The notes under the pieces were generated by a model, which saw nothing but the letters and a program-made list of their open reading frames with translations, was not told where the DNA came from and did not search any database. From Mycolicibacterium frederiksbergense (GTDB lineage: Bacteria > Actinomycetota > Actinomycetes > Mycobacteriales > Mycobacteriaceae), in contig NZ_JARXVE010000006.1 in assembly GCF_029893345.1 (NCBI RefSeq), forward strand, positions 62,001-126,000: DNA of 64,000 nucleotides. The letters run 5' to 3'. Positions 57,056 to 64,000 of this stretch are shown piece by piece; position 1 is the stretch's first letter, and each line of letters starts with the position of its first letter. The position numbers and the translations under genes were made by a program.

Positions 57056-58597
57056 ATGACGGCTGCCCAACCCTCCCCGCCCGGACAGCAACCAATTCAG
57101 ACCCGCGCATTGATCATCGGCACCGGGTTCTCCGGCATCGGCATGGCGATCGAACTGCAGCGCCGAGGCGTCGACTTCCTCATCCTGGAAAAGTCCGACG
57201 AGTTCGGCGGCACGTGGCGCGACAACACCTACCCGGGGTGCGCCTGCGACATTCCCTCACACATGTACTCGTTCTCCTTCGAGCCGAAGGCGGACTGGAG
57301 CTACATGTGGTCGTTCCAGCCTGAGATTCAGGATTACCTACTGGGGGTGGCCGCCAAATATGGGCTGCGCCGCTACACCCGGTTCAACACGCTCGTGGAC
57401 CGGGCGCACTGGGACGACGAGGAACTGCGCTGGCATGTGTTCAGCGATACCGGCCAGGAGTTCATCGCCCAATTCCTCATCTCCGGGGCCGGTGGCCTGC
57501 ACATCCCGTCGATCCCCGAGATCGAGGGACGCGACGAGTTTGCCGGTGTGGCATTCCATTCCGCGCAATGGGAGCATGGCGTCGACCTCACCGGTAAGCG
57601 GGTCGCGGTGATCGGCACCGGTGCCAGTGCGATTCAGATCGTGCCCGAAATCGTTAAGGACGTCGCCGAACTGCACCTGTTCCAGCGAACCCCGGCGTGG
57701 GTCATGCCACGCGTGAACGTTGCGTTCCCGCAATCGATTCGCGGCATGTTCAGCTCGGTGCCCGGTACTCGTGAGCTGATGCGCGCCGGCATCTACTGGA
57801 TCCACGAGGGTGTCGGATTCGCCATGACCAAACAGCCCCGGCTGCTCAAGATCGGCGAGTTGATGGGCCGGTACAACATCAACCGCAGCATCAAGGATCG
57901 TGGGCTGCGCCGCAAGCTCACCCCCAGCTATCGGGCTGGGTGCAAGCGAATCCTCAACTCCGACACCTACTACCGCGGAATCGCCAACCCGAAGACCCGG
58001 GTGATCACCGAGGGAATCGACCGAATGACCCGCACCGGCATCGTCACTTCCGACGGTGTGGAGCATCCGGTCGATGTGGTGGTGTACGCCACCGGATTCC
58101 ACGTCACCGACTCCTACACCTACGTCGACATCAAGGGTGCCGGCGGTGAGGATCTGGTGGACCGCTGGAACCGCGAGGGTATGCAGGCACATCGTGGTGT
58201 CGCCGTCGCCGGGATGCCCAACCTGTTCTTCCTGCTCGGGCCGAACACCGCGCTCGGGCACAACTCGGTGGTCTTCATGATCGAGTCGCAGATCCGTTAT
58301 GTCGGGCAGGCGATCGCCGCCGTCGACAAGGCGGACGCCGCCGCGCTGTCGCCGAGTCGTCGTGCGCAGGCGGAGTTCAACGCCGATCTGCAGCGGGATC
58401 TGGCCGGCACGGTGTTCAACACCGGAGGTTGCCGGAGCTGGTACATGGACGCCCACGGTGTCAACCGCACCCTGTGGAGCGGGATGACTTGGCAGTACTG
58501 GCTGGCAACACGCAAACTGGACCCCGCGGAGTTCGATTTCCTCCATGCCGGGCGCGACACGAAAACACAAGATGTCGCGGTGCCCGTGGGTGACTGA
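57056..58597 (+). CDS. Flavin-containing monooxygenase (Rv3049c-like)
   Basis: A class B flavoprotein monooxygenase of 513 residues. FAD motif GTGFSGIGMA and NADPH motif GTGASA are present, with DLVLE-type EKSDEFGGTW after the first. The Baeyer-Villiger fingerprint reads FAGVAFHSAQWE at about 162-173, keeping the His but losing the Pro. The C-terminus has GPNTALGHNSV and the NTGGCRSWY stretch common to this class. It lies between the TetR gene and nrdF2, the M. tuberculosis order. Confidence 0.92.
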   Translation: MTAAQPSPPGQQPIQTRALIIGTGFSGIGMAIELQRRGVDFLILEKSDEFGGTWRDNTYPGCACDIPSHMYSFSFEPKADWSYMWSFQPEIQDYLLGVAAKYGLRRYTRFNTLVDRAHWDDEELRWHVFSDTGQEFIAQFLISGAGGLHIPSIPEIEGRDEFAGVAFHSAQWEHGVDLTGKRVAVIGTGASAIQIVPEIVKDVAELHLFQRTPAWVMPRVNVAFPQSIRGMFSSVPGTRELMRAGIYWIHEGVGFAMTKQPRLLKIGELMGRYNINRSIKDRGLRRKLTPSYRAGCKRILNSDTYYRGIANPKTRVITEGIDRMTRTGIVTSDGVEHPVDVVVYATGFHVTDSYTYVDIKGAGGEDLVDRWNREGMQAHRGVAVAGMPNLFFLLGPNTALGHNSVVFMIESQIRYVGQAIAAVDKADAAALSPSRRAQAEFNADLQRDLAGTVFNTGGCRSWYMDAHGVNRTLWSGMTWQYWLATRKLDPAEFDFLHAGRDTKTQDVAVPVGD

Positions 58598-58660
58598 CCC
58601 CAGGGGTAGTGTTGTGGGTGACGTTCGGCAAAGACAACGACCTGGTGAAATGGGGTTCTG

Positions 58661-59635
58661 GTGAGCGAAGGTATGAGGCTGATTGACCGCGTCTCGGCGA
58701 TCAACTGGAACCGTCTCCAGGATGAGAAGGACGCCGAGGTCTGGGATCGGCTGACCGGTAACTTCTGGTTGCCGGAGAAGGTGCCGGTGTCCAACGACAT
58801 CCCGTCCTGGGGCACCCTGACCGCGCACGAGAAGCAGCTGACCATGCGGGTGTTCACCGGCCTGACCCTGCTGGACACCATCCAGGGCACCGTCGGCGCG
58901 GTGAGCCTGATCCCAGACGCGCTCACGCCGCACGAGGAAGCCGTCTACACCAACATCGCGTTCATGGAGTCGGTGCACGCTCGCAGCTACTCCAACATCT
59001 TCTCGACGCTGTGCTCGACGGCCGAGATCGACGACGCCTTCCGCTGGTCGGAGGAGAACCCGAACCTGCAGCGCAAGGCCGAGATCGTCATGCAGTACTA
59101 CAAGGGTGACGAGCCGCTCAAGCGCAAGGTGGCCTCGACGCTGCTGGAGAGCTTCCTGTTCTACTCGGGCTTCTACCTGCCGATGTACTGGAGCAGCCGG
59201 GCCAAGCTCACCAACACCGCCGACATGATCCGGCTGATCATCCGCGACGAGGCCGTGCACGGCTACTACATCGGCTACAAGTACCAGCGCGGACTGGCTC
59301 TGGTCGACGAGGCCAAGCGCGCCGAGCTCAAGGAATACACCTACGAGCTGCTCTTCGAGCTGTACGACAACGAGGTGGAATACACCCAGGACCTCTACGA
59401 CGAGGTTGGGCTGACCGAGGACGTCAAGAAGTTCCTGCGCTACAACGCCAACAAGGCGCTGATGAATCTCGGCTACGAGGCGCTGTTCCCCAAGGACGAG
59501 ACCGACGTGAACCCGGCGATCCTCTCGGCGCTGAGCCCGAATGCCGACGAGAACCACGACTTCTTCTCGGGGTCGGGTTCGTCGTACGTGATCGGTAAGG
59601 CCGTCAACACCGAAGACGAGGACTGGGACTTCTAA
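58661..59635 (+). CDS. nrdF2: Class Ib ribonucleotide reductase small subunit NrdF2
   Basis: The radical-bearing beta subunit, 324 residues, as in M. tuberculosis. GTG 58661 begins MSEGMRLIDRVSAINWNRL. The diiron/dimanganese ligands lie in the helices that include NIAFMESVHARSYSNIF and RDEAVHGYYIGYKYQ. The C-terminal EDEDWDF tail that docks to NrdE is intact. It is about 18 kb from its partner nrdE and has its own promoter region. Its stop is directly adjacent to that of a convergent secreted-protein gene. Confidence 0.97.
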   Translation: MSEGMRLIDRVSAINWNRLQDEKDAEVWDRLTGNFWLPEKVPVSNDIPSWGTLTAHEKQLTMRVFTGLTLLDTIQGTVGAVSLIPDALTPHEEAVYTNIAFMESVHARSYSNIFSTLCSTAEIDDAFRWSEENPNLQRKAEIVMQYYKGDEPLKRKVASTLLESFLFYSGFYLPMYWSSRAKLTNTADMIRLIIRDEAVHGYYIGYKYQRGLALVDEAKRAELKEYTYELLFELYDNEVEYTQDLYDEVGLTEDVKKFLRYNANKALMNLGYEALFPKDETDVNPAILSALSPNADENHDFFSGSGSSYVIGKAVNTEDEDWDF

Positions 59636-60187
59636 TTAATTGAAGTACGGGTTGCGTCCCTCGCCGGTGTTGAGCAGGAGCGGGTTGTTCGGATCGAGGA
59701 CATGGCTGCCGCCCGGGCTGAGGACGAACCCGGCCCCGTCATAGGAGTTGCTGCACATCGTCACCGTGCCGTCGGTCCCGCAGGTCACATTGCGGAAGCT
59801 GATGCGCGATCCGGGCAGCAACCGGTTGGGCAGCCCGTCGAAGGCGAACAGCGGCCGGTTGTCGCTGAAGAAAGTGGGCGGCCCCTGTTGTGCACCGGTG
59901 ACCATGTTGGCCCCATCTGGTGCTGCGGGCAGCGGGCCGCTGCAGCCGTACTTGCCTGACCCGCGGTTGATGGCGCACGCGATATCGCCCGGCACCGCGA
60001 ATGCGTAGAACTCGCCGTTCTGCATCGCGAAGTCCGACGGCTTCACGGACTCAAGCGCGTTGAGATTGAGTGGCGGCGGGGGCGGCGGTGGCGGCGGTGG
60101 CGGTGGGTCCGCCGCAGCCATACCGGGGACGCCGACGCCGGCGCCGACTGCCGCGCTCACCAGAGCCACCAGGATTCGCATACGCAT
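59636..60187 (-). CDS. Secreted proline-rich mycobacterial protein
   Basis: A protein of 183 residues from ATG 60187. A signal peptide ends at AAA-D about residue 26, followed by a run of twelve prolines and then a ~140-residue domain with paired cysteines (IACAINRG, GKYGCSG, VTCGTDG, TMCSNSY). It looks like the mycobacterial exported proteins that have a poly-Pro linker after the signal. The function is unknown. Upstream, an exact 16-bp tandem repeat lies at 60199-60230. Confidence 0.82.
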   Translation of the reverse strand: MRMRILVALVSAAVGAGVGVPGMAAADPPPPPPPPPPPPLNLNALESVKPSDFAMQNGEFYAFAVPGDIACAINRGSGKYGCSGPLPAAPDGANMVTGAQQGPPTFFSDNRPLFAFDGLPNRLLPGSRISFRNVTCGTDGTVTMCSNSYDGAGFVLSPGGSHVLDPNNPLLLNTGEGRNPYFN

Positions 60188-60198
60188 CACGACACCTT

Positions 60199-60230
60199 AT
60201 GGCGTCACATCCTGATGGCGTCACATCCTG
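60199..60230 (+). repeat. 16-bp perfect tandem duplication in an intergenic region
   Basis: ATGGCGTCACATCCTG occurs twice in succession between two divergent genes, upstream of the secreted-protein gene. It appears to be a recent slippage product. Confidence 0.95.
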
Positions 60231-60296
60231 GCACGCAGCCGCGCGCCCAGCGGCTGTTCAGTGAGCTGACAGCTGGCGCTGATATTAAGAGAACCG

Positions 60297-61673
60297 ATGC
60301 ACCAGCTCATCGCCCAGATCTCGCTGATCCACGGTTGGTTTCCAGTCGTCGTTCAGCTGGTTGCGGCATTGCTGCTCGGAGCCGCGGTGGGCTGGCGCTC
60401 GCGGCAGTGGCGCCGTCGATCGGTGCCGGCGCTGGTCGTCGCAGCGGCGGTTTTGGCGGCCGCGACGTACTGGTACATCGACTCGATCGGGCTGGCCGGA
60501 AACGCCGGTCCGCTCGCGTTATGGGTCTGGGTCGGATTGACCGCGCTGGCTGTCGGTGTCGCGCTGCTGGGTTGGGTCAGCGCGCACTGGTGGCGCCGGA
60601 CCGCCTCGGTGGCCGCGGTAGGTATCTGCGTGCTCGTGTGTGCGCTGACAGTCAACATCTGGGTTGGTTATTTCCCGAACGTGCATGCCATGTGGAATCA
60701 GCTCACCGCCGGCCCGCTGCCGGGGCAGACCGACCGGCTGACGGTGACAAAGATGCAGCTGACCCACACCAGGCCGGCCAACGGCGTCCTGGTCCCGGTG
60801 ACGATTGATTCGGAAGCTTCTGGATTCGATCATCGCGGTGAACTCGTCTACCTGCCGCCGGCCTGGTTCTCGAGCAATCCGCCCCCGCGCCTTCCGGCGG
60901 TGATGATGATCGGCTCCCAGTTGAACACCCCGGCCGATTGGCTGCGGGCCGGCAGCATATTGGGCATTATCGACGGATTCGCCGCCGGGCACGGCGGTAA
61001 CGCGCCGGTGCTGGTGTTCGTCGACGCCACCGGATCATTCGCCAACGACACCGAGTGCGTCAACGGAGTGCGCGGCAATGCCGCCGACCATCTGACCAAA
61101 GACGTTGTTCCGTATATGATCTCGAACTTCGGCGTCCGTTCCGATCGCGACGGGTGGGGGATCGTGGGGTGGTCGATGGGCGGCACCTGTGCGGTGGACC
61201 TGACCCTGATGCATCCCGACATGTTTCGGTCGTTCGTCGACATCGCCGGTGACCTGCGGCCTAACGCGGGGGACAAGGGGCAGACGATCAGCCGGCTGTT
61301 TGGTGGTGACGCCGATGCGTGGGCGGAATACGACCCGATCACCATCATGCGGCGCCACGGTCCGTATGACGATGTCACGGCGTGGTTCGAGGTCCCCACT
61401 GCCCAGAATGGCGGCACGACGCACGATCCGATAGCCAATCCCGAGGGGCAGGACGTCGCTGCGACCACGCTATGTGATGCGGCCCGTGCCGACGCGATTA
61501 CGTGCTCGGTGCAGACCGCGCCCGGCCGCCACGATTGGGCCTTCGCCACCAACGCATTTGCCACCGCACTGCCGTGGCTGGCCGGTCAGTTGCACACCCC
61601 CGGCGTGGATGAGACCGCATTGCCGCCGTCGACGTTGGGGCAGGCCACAATCGCTCAGACCGCGCCGCGCTGA
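60297..61673 (+). CDS. Membrane-anchored alpha/beta hydrolase (esterase-D/mycolyltransferase-like)
   Basis: A protein of 458 residues. Four hydrophobic helices occupy the first ~125 residues. The extracellular catalytic domain has the nucleophile elbow GWSMGG at about 298, an acid in the DPITI/VPTAQ region and a late His in PGRHDWAF. The general pattern is that of esterase-D or antigen-85-like proteins. It would act at the envelope on an ester; the substrate is unknown. It is transcribed divergently from the secreted protein. Confidence 0.87.
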   Translation: MHQLIAQISLIHGWFPVVVQLVAALLLGAAVGWRSRQWRRRSVPALVVAAAVLAAATYWYIDSIGLAGNAGPLALWVWVGLTALAVGVALLGWVSAHWWRRTASVAAVGICVLVCALTVNIWVGYFPNVHAMWNQLTAGPLPGQTDRLTVTKMQLTHTRPANGVLVPVTIDSEASGFDHRGELVYLPPAWFSSNPPPRLPAVMMIGSQLNTPADWLRAGSILGIIDGFAAGHGGNAPVLVFVDATGSFANDTECVNGVRGNAADHLTKDVVPYMISNFGVRSDRDGWGIVGWSMGGTCAVDLTLMHPDMFRSFVDIAGDLRPNAGDKGQTISRLFGGDADAWAEYDPITIMRRHGPYDDVTAWFEVPTAQNGGTTHDPIANPEGQDVAATTLCDAARADAITCSVQTAPGRHDWAFATNAFATALPWLAGQLHTPGVDETALPPSTLGQATIAQTAPR

Positions 61674-61677
61674 CCGG

Positions 61678-63129
61678 TCAGCGGCCTCGGGCGGGCTGGG
61701 CGGCCGTCGATGACGAGGATGACGGCAGCGTCGATGGGCGGTCGATAATCGTCGAATTCGCCCCGCCCACCCGGTAACTGGCTCCACGATGCTCATCTGC
61801 CAGCCGGTCGCCACGACCCAGCAGCTTGTTGCGAAGGCTGCCCGGCGCATAGCCGGACTGATAGGCGCCACGCGCCGTCAGCACCGGCACCACATAGGAG
61901 ATGAAGTCGGCGAACGAGCCGGGCGTGATGGCGTAGGCCAGGTTGAAGCCGTCGACGTCGGTTTCCTCGACCCACTCCTGCAGGGTGTCGGCGACCCGGA
62001 CACCCGATCCCACGATCCGCGGCCCCATGCCCCCGATCTCGCCCCACTCGGCGATATCGCGGACCGTCCATTCGCCACCCTTGTCCGACGCGGACTGGAA
62101 TGCCTTGACCGCCGAAAGGATTGCGTTGGAATCGACGTTACCGATCGGCTCATCCAGGCCGTAGCGTGCCAGGTCGACACCCATCCAACCGGACATGAAC
62201 ACCAGGGCGCCTTCGGGATCCCCGTAGGACAGATACTCGGCATGCTTGGCGTGGGCCTGCTCGTCGCTCTCCGCGGTGATGACGGTGGTGAGATTGAATA
62301 TCTTGGCCGAGTACGGATCTCGTCCGGCCAGCTCAAGTTCTGACCTGATCGTCGAAACTGTCTCGCGCAGAAGGGTTTTGGTCGGTGCTGCGGTGAAGAT
62401 CGCCTCGGCATTCTCGGCCGCGAAACGGACTCCCCGAGGCGATGAGCCGGCCTGGTAGATCACCGGGGTCCGCTGCCGTGACGGCTCGGCCAGGTGCACT
62501 CCGGGGACGCTGAAATGCTCACCGGAATGACCGATGTGGTGCACCTTGGCCGGGTCGGTGAACACCCCGCGCTCGGCATCGCGCACCACGGCGTCGTCCT
62601 CCCAGGAGCCTTCCCACAGCTTGTAGAGCACCTCCAGGTACTCGTCGGCGTGGTCATAGCGGGCATCGTGGGCGGGTTGATCGGTCTGGCCCATGTTGCG
62701 CGCGGCCGCGGGCAGATATCCGGTGACGATGTTCCAGCCGACCCGACCGTTGGTGAGATGGTCCAGCGTCGACATCCGCCGGGCGAAAGGATAGGGGTGC
62801 TCGAAACCGGTGCCGGTGGTGATGCCGAAGCCCAAGTTCTCGGTCACCAGCGCCATCGCCGACACCAGCAGCATCGGATCGCCCACCGGAATCTGCGCAG
62901 CCTGGCGGATCGCGGCCGCATCACTGGCGCCGTAGACGTCATAGGTACCGAGCACATCGGCGATGAACAACCCGTCAAAACGGCCACGCTCCAACAGCTT
63001 TGCCAGCTCGGTCCAGTAGGTGATGTCTTTGTACCGCCAGGATTGGTCCTGTGGATGACGCCACAAACCGGGCGACTGGTGGGCGACGCAGTTCATGTCG
63101 AAGGCGTTGAAGCGGATCACGCGAGTCAC
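61678..63129 (-). CDS. LLM-class flavin monooxygenase, NtaA/SnaA/DszA family
   Basis: A protein of 483 residues from GTG 63129. The N-terminal IRFNAFDMNCVAHQSPGLW, the conserved GRVGWNIVTGYLPAAARNMG and the YQAGSSPRGVRFAAENAEAIF block are family hallmarks. These enzymes need a partner FMN reductase and oxidise aminopolycarboxylates, sulfones or amides. There is no reductase next door. The C-terminal ~30 residues are Ser-rich and not conserved. Stop codons are convergent with the esterase gene. Confidence 0.9.
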   Translation of the reverse strand: MTRVIRFNAFDMNCVAHQSPGLWRHPQDQSWRYKDITYWTELAKLLERGRFDGLFIADVLGTYDVYGASDAAAIRQAAQIPVGDPMLLVSAMALVTENLGFGITTGTGFEHPYPFARRMSTLDHLTNGRVGWNIVTGYLPAAARNMGQTDQPAHDARYDHADEYLEVLYKLWEGSWEDDAVVRDAERGVFTDPAKVHHIGHSGEHFSVPGVHLAEPSRQRTPVIYQAGSSPRGVRFAAENAEAIFTAAPTKTLLRETVSTIRSELELAGRDPYSAKIFNLTTVITAESDEQAHAKHAEYLSYGDPEGALVFMSGWMGVDLARYGLDEPIGNVDSNAILSAVKAFQSASDKGGEWTVRDIAEWGEIGGMGPRIVGSGVRVADTLQEWVEETDVDGFNLAYAITPGSFADFISYVVPVLTARGAYQSGYAPGSLRNKLLGRGDRLADEHRGASYRVGGANSTIIDRPSTLPSSSSSTAAQPARGR

Positions 63130-63273
63130 CCGACCGAGGGTGCCGGGTCGCCGGCGGACCGACACTAGTTGCGTTCAGCGGGATTGTTATCCGCCGTGTA
63201 CGACGAGTGAACCGCTGCCCAACTGTCGGATCTTCCAGTGGAGTTCGGGCCGCGCAGCAGTGAGACTTTCCGG

Positions 63274-63618
63274 GTGACCACAAAGTCGCTGCTGATCTCG
63301 GTCCTGAACTGGCTACGCGCGGGCTATCCGGACGGTGTCCCGGGACCCGACCGGGTACCACTGCTGGCGTTGCTGCGGGCCACCCCGCTCACCGATGAGC
63401 AGATCGCGGAGGTGGTGCGTCACTTGACCGCCGACGGATCCCCGGCACGCGAGGACGGCACGATCGATCGCGATGAGCTCGCAGCCTTCATCGCCGATGT
63501 CACCCACCACGACGCGGGCCCGGAGAACATCGCGCGGGTGGCGGCCAAACTGGCCGCCGCGGGCTGGCCGCTGGCCGGCATCGACCTGGAATCCGACGCC
63601 GGCACGGCCGACGATTAG
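63274..63618 (+). CDS. DUF3349-family protein (Rv3046c-like)
   Basis: A protein of 114 residues starting at GTG 63274. The pattern SLLISVLNWLRAGYPDGVPGPDRVPLLALLRATPLTDEQI with the later DRDELAAFIADVTHHDAGPENIARVAAKLAAAGWPL is typical of the DUF3349 helical fold. Structures of relatives are all-helical and their function is unknown. It overlaps the 3' end of adhC by four bases, tail to tail, as in the Rv3046c-Rv3045 order. Confidence 0.85.
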   Translation: MTTKSLLISVLNWLRAGYPDGVPGPDRVPLLALLRATPLTDEQIAEVVRHLTADGSPAREDGTIDRDELAAFIADVTHHDAGPENIARVAAKLAAAGWPLAGIDLESDAGTADD

Positions 63619-64000
63619 TCCCGCAGCGACGCGGTATCGATGACGAACCGGTAGCGCACGTCACTGGCCAGCACGCGCTCGTAGGCCTCGTTGATGTACT
63701 CGGGAGCGATGACCTCGATCTCGGGCAGCACACCGTGCTCGGCGCAGAAATCCAGCATCTCCTGGGTTTCGGGGATGCCGCCGATCATCGAGCCGGACAA
63801 GTTGCGCCGCATGGCGCCCAGCGGGAAGAACGGAACCACCAGCGGATTCTCGGGCGCACCCAATTCGACCAGCGTCCCGTCGACCTTGAGCAGGTTCAGG
63901 TAGGCGCCCAGGTCCAGGTTGGCCGACACCGTGTTCAGGATCAGGTCGAACGATCCGGCCAGCTGACGGAAGGTGTCCGGGTCGGAGGTGGCGTGGTAGG
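63615..64000 (-). CDS. adhC: Zinc-type NADP-dependent alcohol dehydrogenase AdhC (3' part)
   Basis: The C-terminal ~128 residues of a medium-chain dehydrogenase; the start lies beyond the right edge. Visible features are the SFDLILNTVSANLDLGAYLNLLKVDGTLVELGAP end of the coenzyme domain and the catalytic-domain return with GMIGGIPETQEMLDF-type sequence and ASDVRYRFVIDTASL. The match to Rv3045 fits the gene order. It is truncated only by the window. Confidence 0.92.
   Translation of the reverse strand, partial: YHATSDPDTFRQLAGSFDLILNTVSANLDLGAYLNLLKVDGTLVELGAPENPLVVPFFPLGAMRRNLSGSMIGGIPETQEMLDFCAEHGVLPEIEVIAPEYINEAYERVLASDVRYRFVIDTASLRD

Noticed and set aside
57338..59557. A 739-codon minus-strand frame over the monooxygenase and nrdF2
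   Set aside because: It spans two well-supported + strand genes and the gap between them, and reads as Val/Leu/Gln-rich shadow sequence.

Overview
The window is a GC-rich chromosomal segment of a rapidly growing mycobacterium (Mycolicibacterium-like). Supporting signs are the many GTG/TTG starts, a 13E12-type HNH (DUF222) gene, several F420-type luciferase-like monooxygenases, a CDGP-type secreted protein, and gene order matching, from memory, the M. tuberculosis Rv3063-Rv3045 block: cstA, ligB, cyp136, TetR, SDR, dinB2, TetR, FMN reductase, nrdH-nrdI-nrdE, TetR, flavin monooxygenase, nrdF2, DUF3349, adhC. No tRNA, rRNA, CRISPR array, insertion sequence or prophage was seen.

Positions 1-16,950 hold an oxidative catabolic cluster: an acyl-CoA synthetase, an isochorismatase-like protein without its catalytic triad, a Rieske oxygenase, SnoaL-like proteins, three luciferase-like F420/flavin enzymes, an extended SDR, a Baeyer-Villiger-type monooxygenase, an aromatic-hydroxylase-type FAD monooxygenase, an acyl-CoA carboxyltransferase, a P450 and an amidohydrolase. 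Five promoters in this cluster, and apparently only here, carry two or three copies of TTACNGTAA-like units spaced exactly 12 bp apart, which suggests a dedicated regulon. The substrate is unknown; a cyclic, terpenoid-like or aromatic compound that ends in CoA chemistry is the best guess.

Positions 17,000-37,000 are mostly conserved chromosome: ybdD-cstA, DNA ligase LigB, a membrane-anchored molybdopterin oxidoreductase, an SDR, a PoxB-like enzyme, an HxlR regulator with a divergent methyltransferase, and a phosphotransferase. There is also a stand-alone LeuA regulatory domain behind a Val-rich leader peptide and hairpin (attenuator-like), a MarR/nitroreductase pair, cyp136 with TetR and SDR, and a TetR-dinB2-AAA ATPase run.

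Positions 37,000-60,000 are the class Ib ribonucleotide reductase locus. nrdH-nrdI-nrdE follow an NrdR-type box and a roughly 200-nt leader. Between nrdE and the TetR-monooxygenase-nrdF2 genes lie about 16 kb of accessory genes, beginning with a GIY-YIG/NUMOD3 homing-endonuclease-like gene directly behind the nrdE stop. This segment also has VOC and GNAT proteins, a phosphoesterase, a VIT transporter, a DUF5997/LysR-like pair, a bioF-methyltransferase pair under a BioQ-like palindrome, an M28 peptidase and a geranylgeranyl-reductase-like flavoprotein. The right end has a secreted protein, a membrane-anchored esterase, a DszA/NtaA-type monooxygenase, a DUF3349 protein and the 3' part of adhC.

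Functions rest on motif recognition and memory of families; no database search was run.
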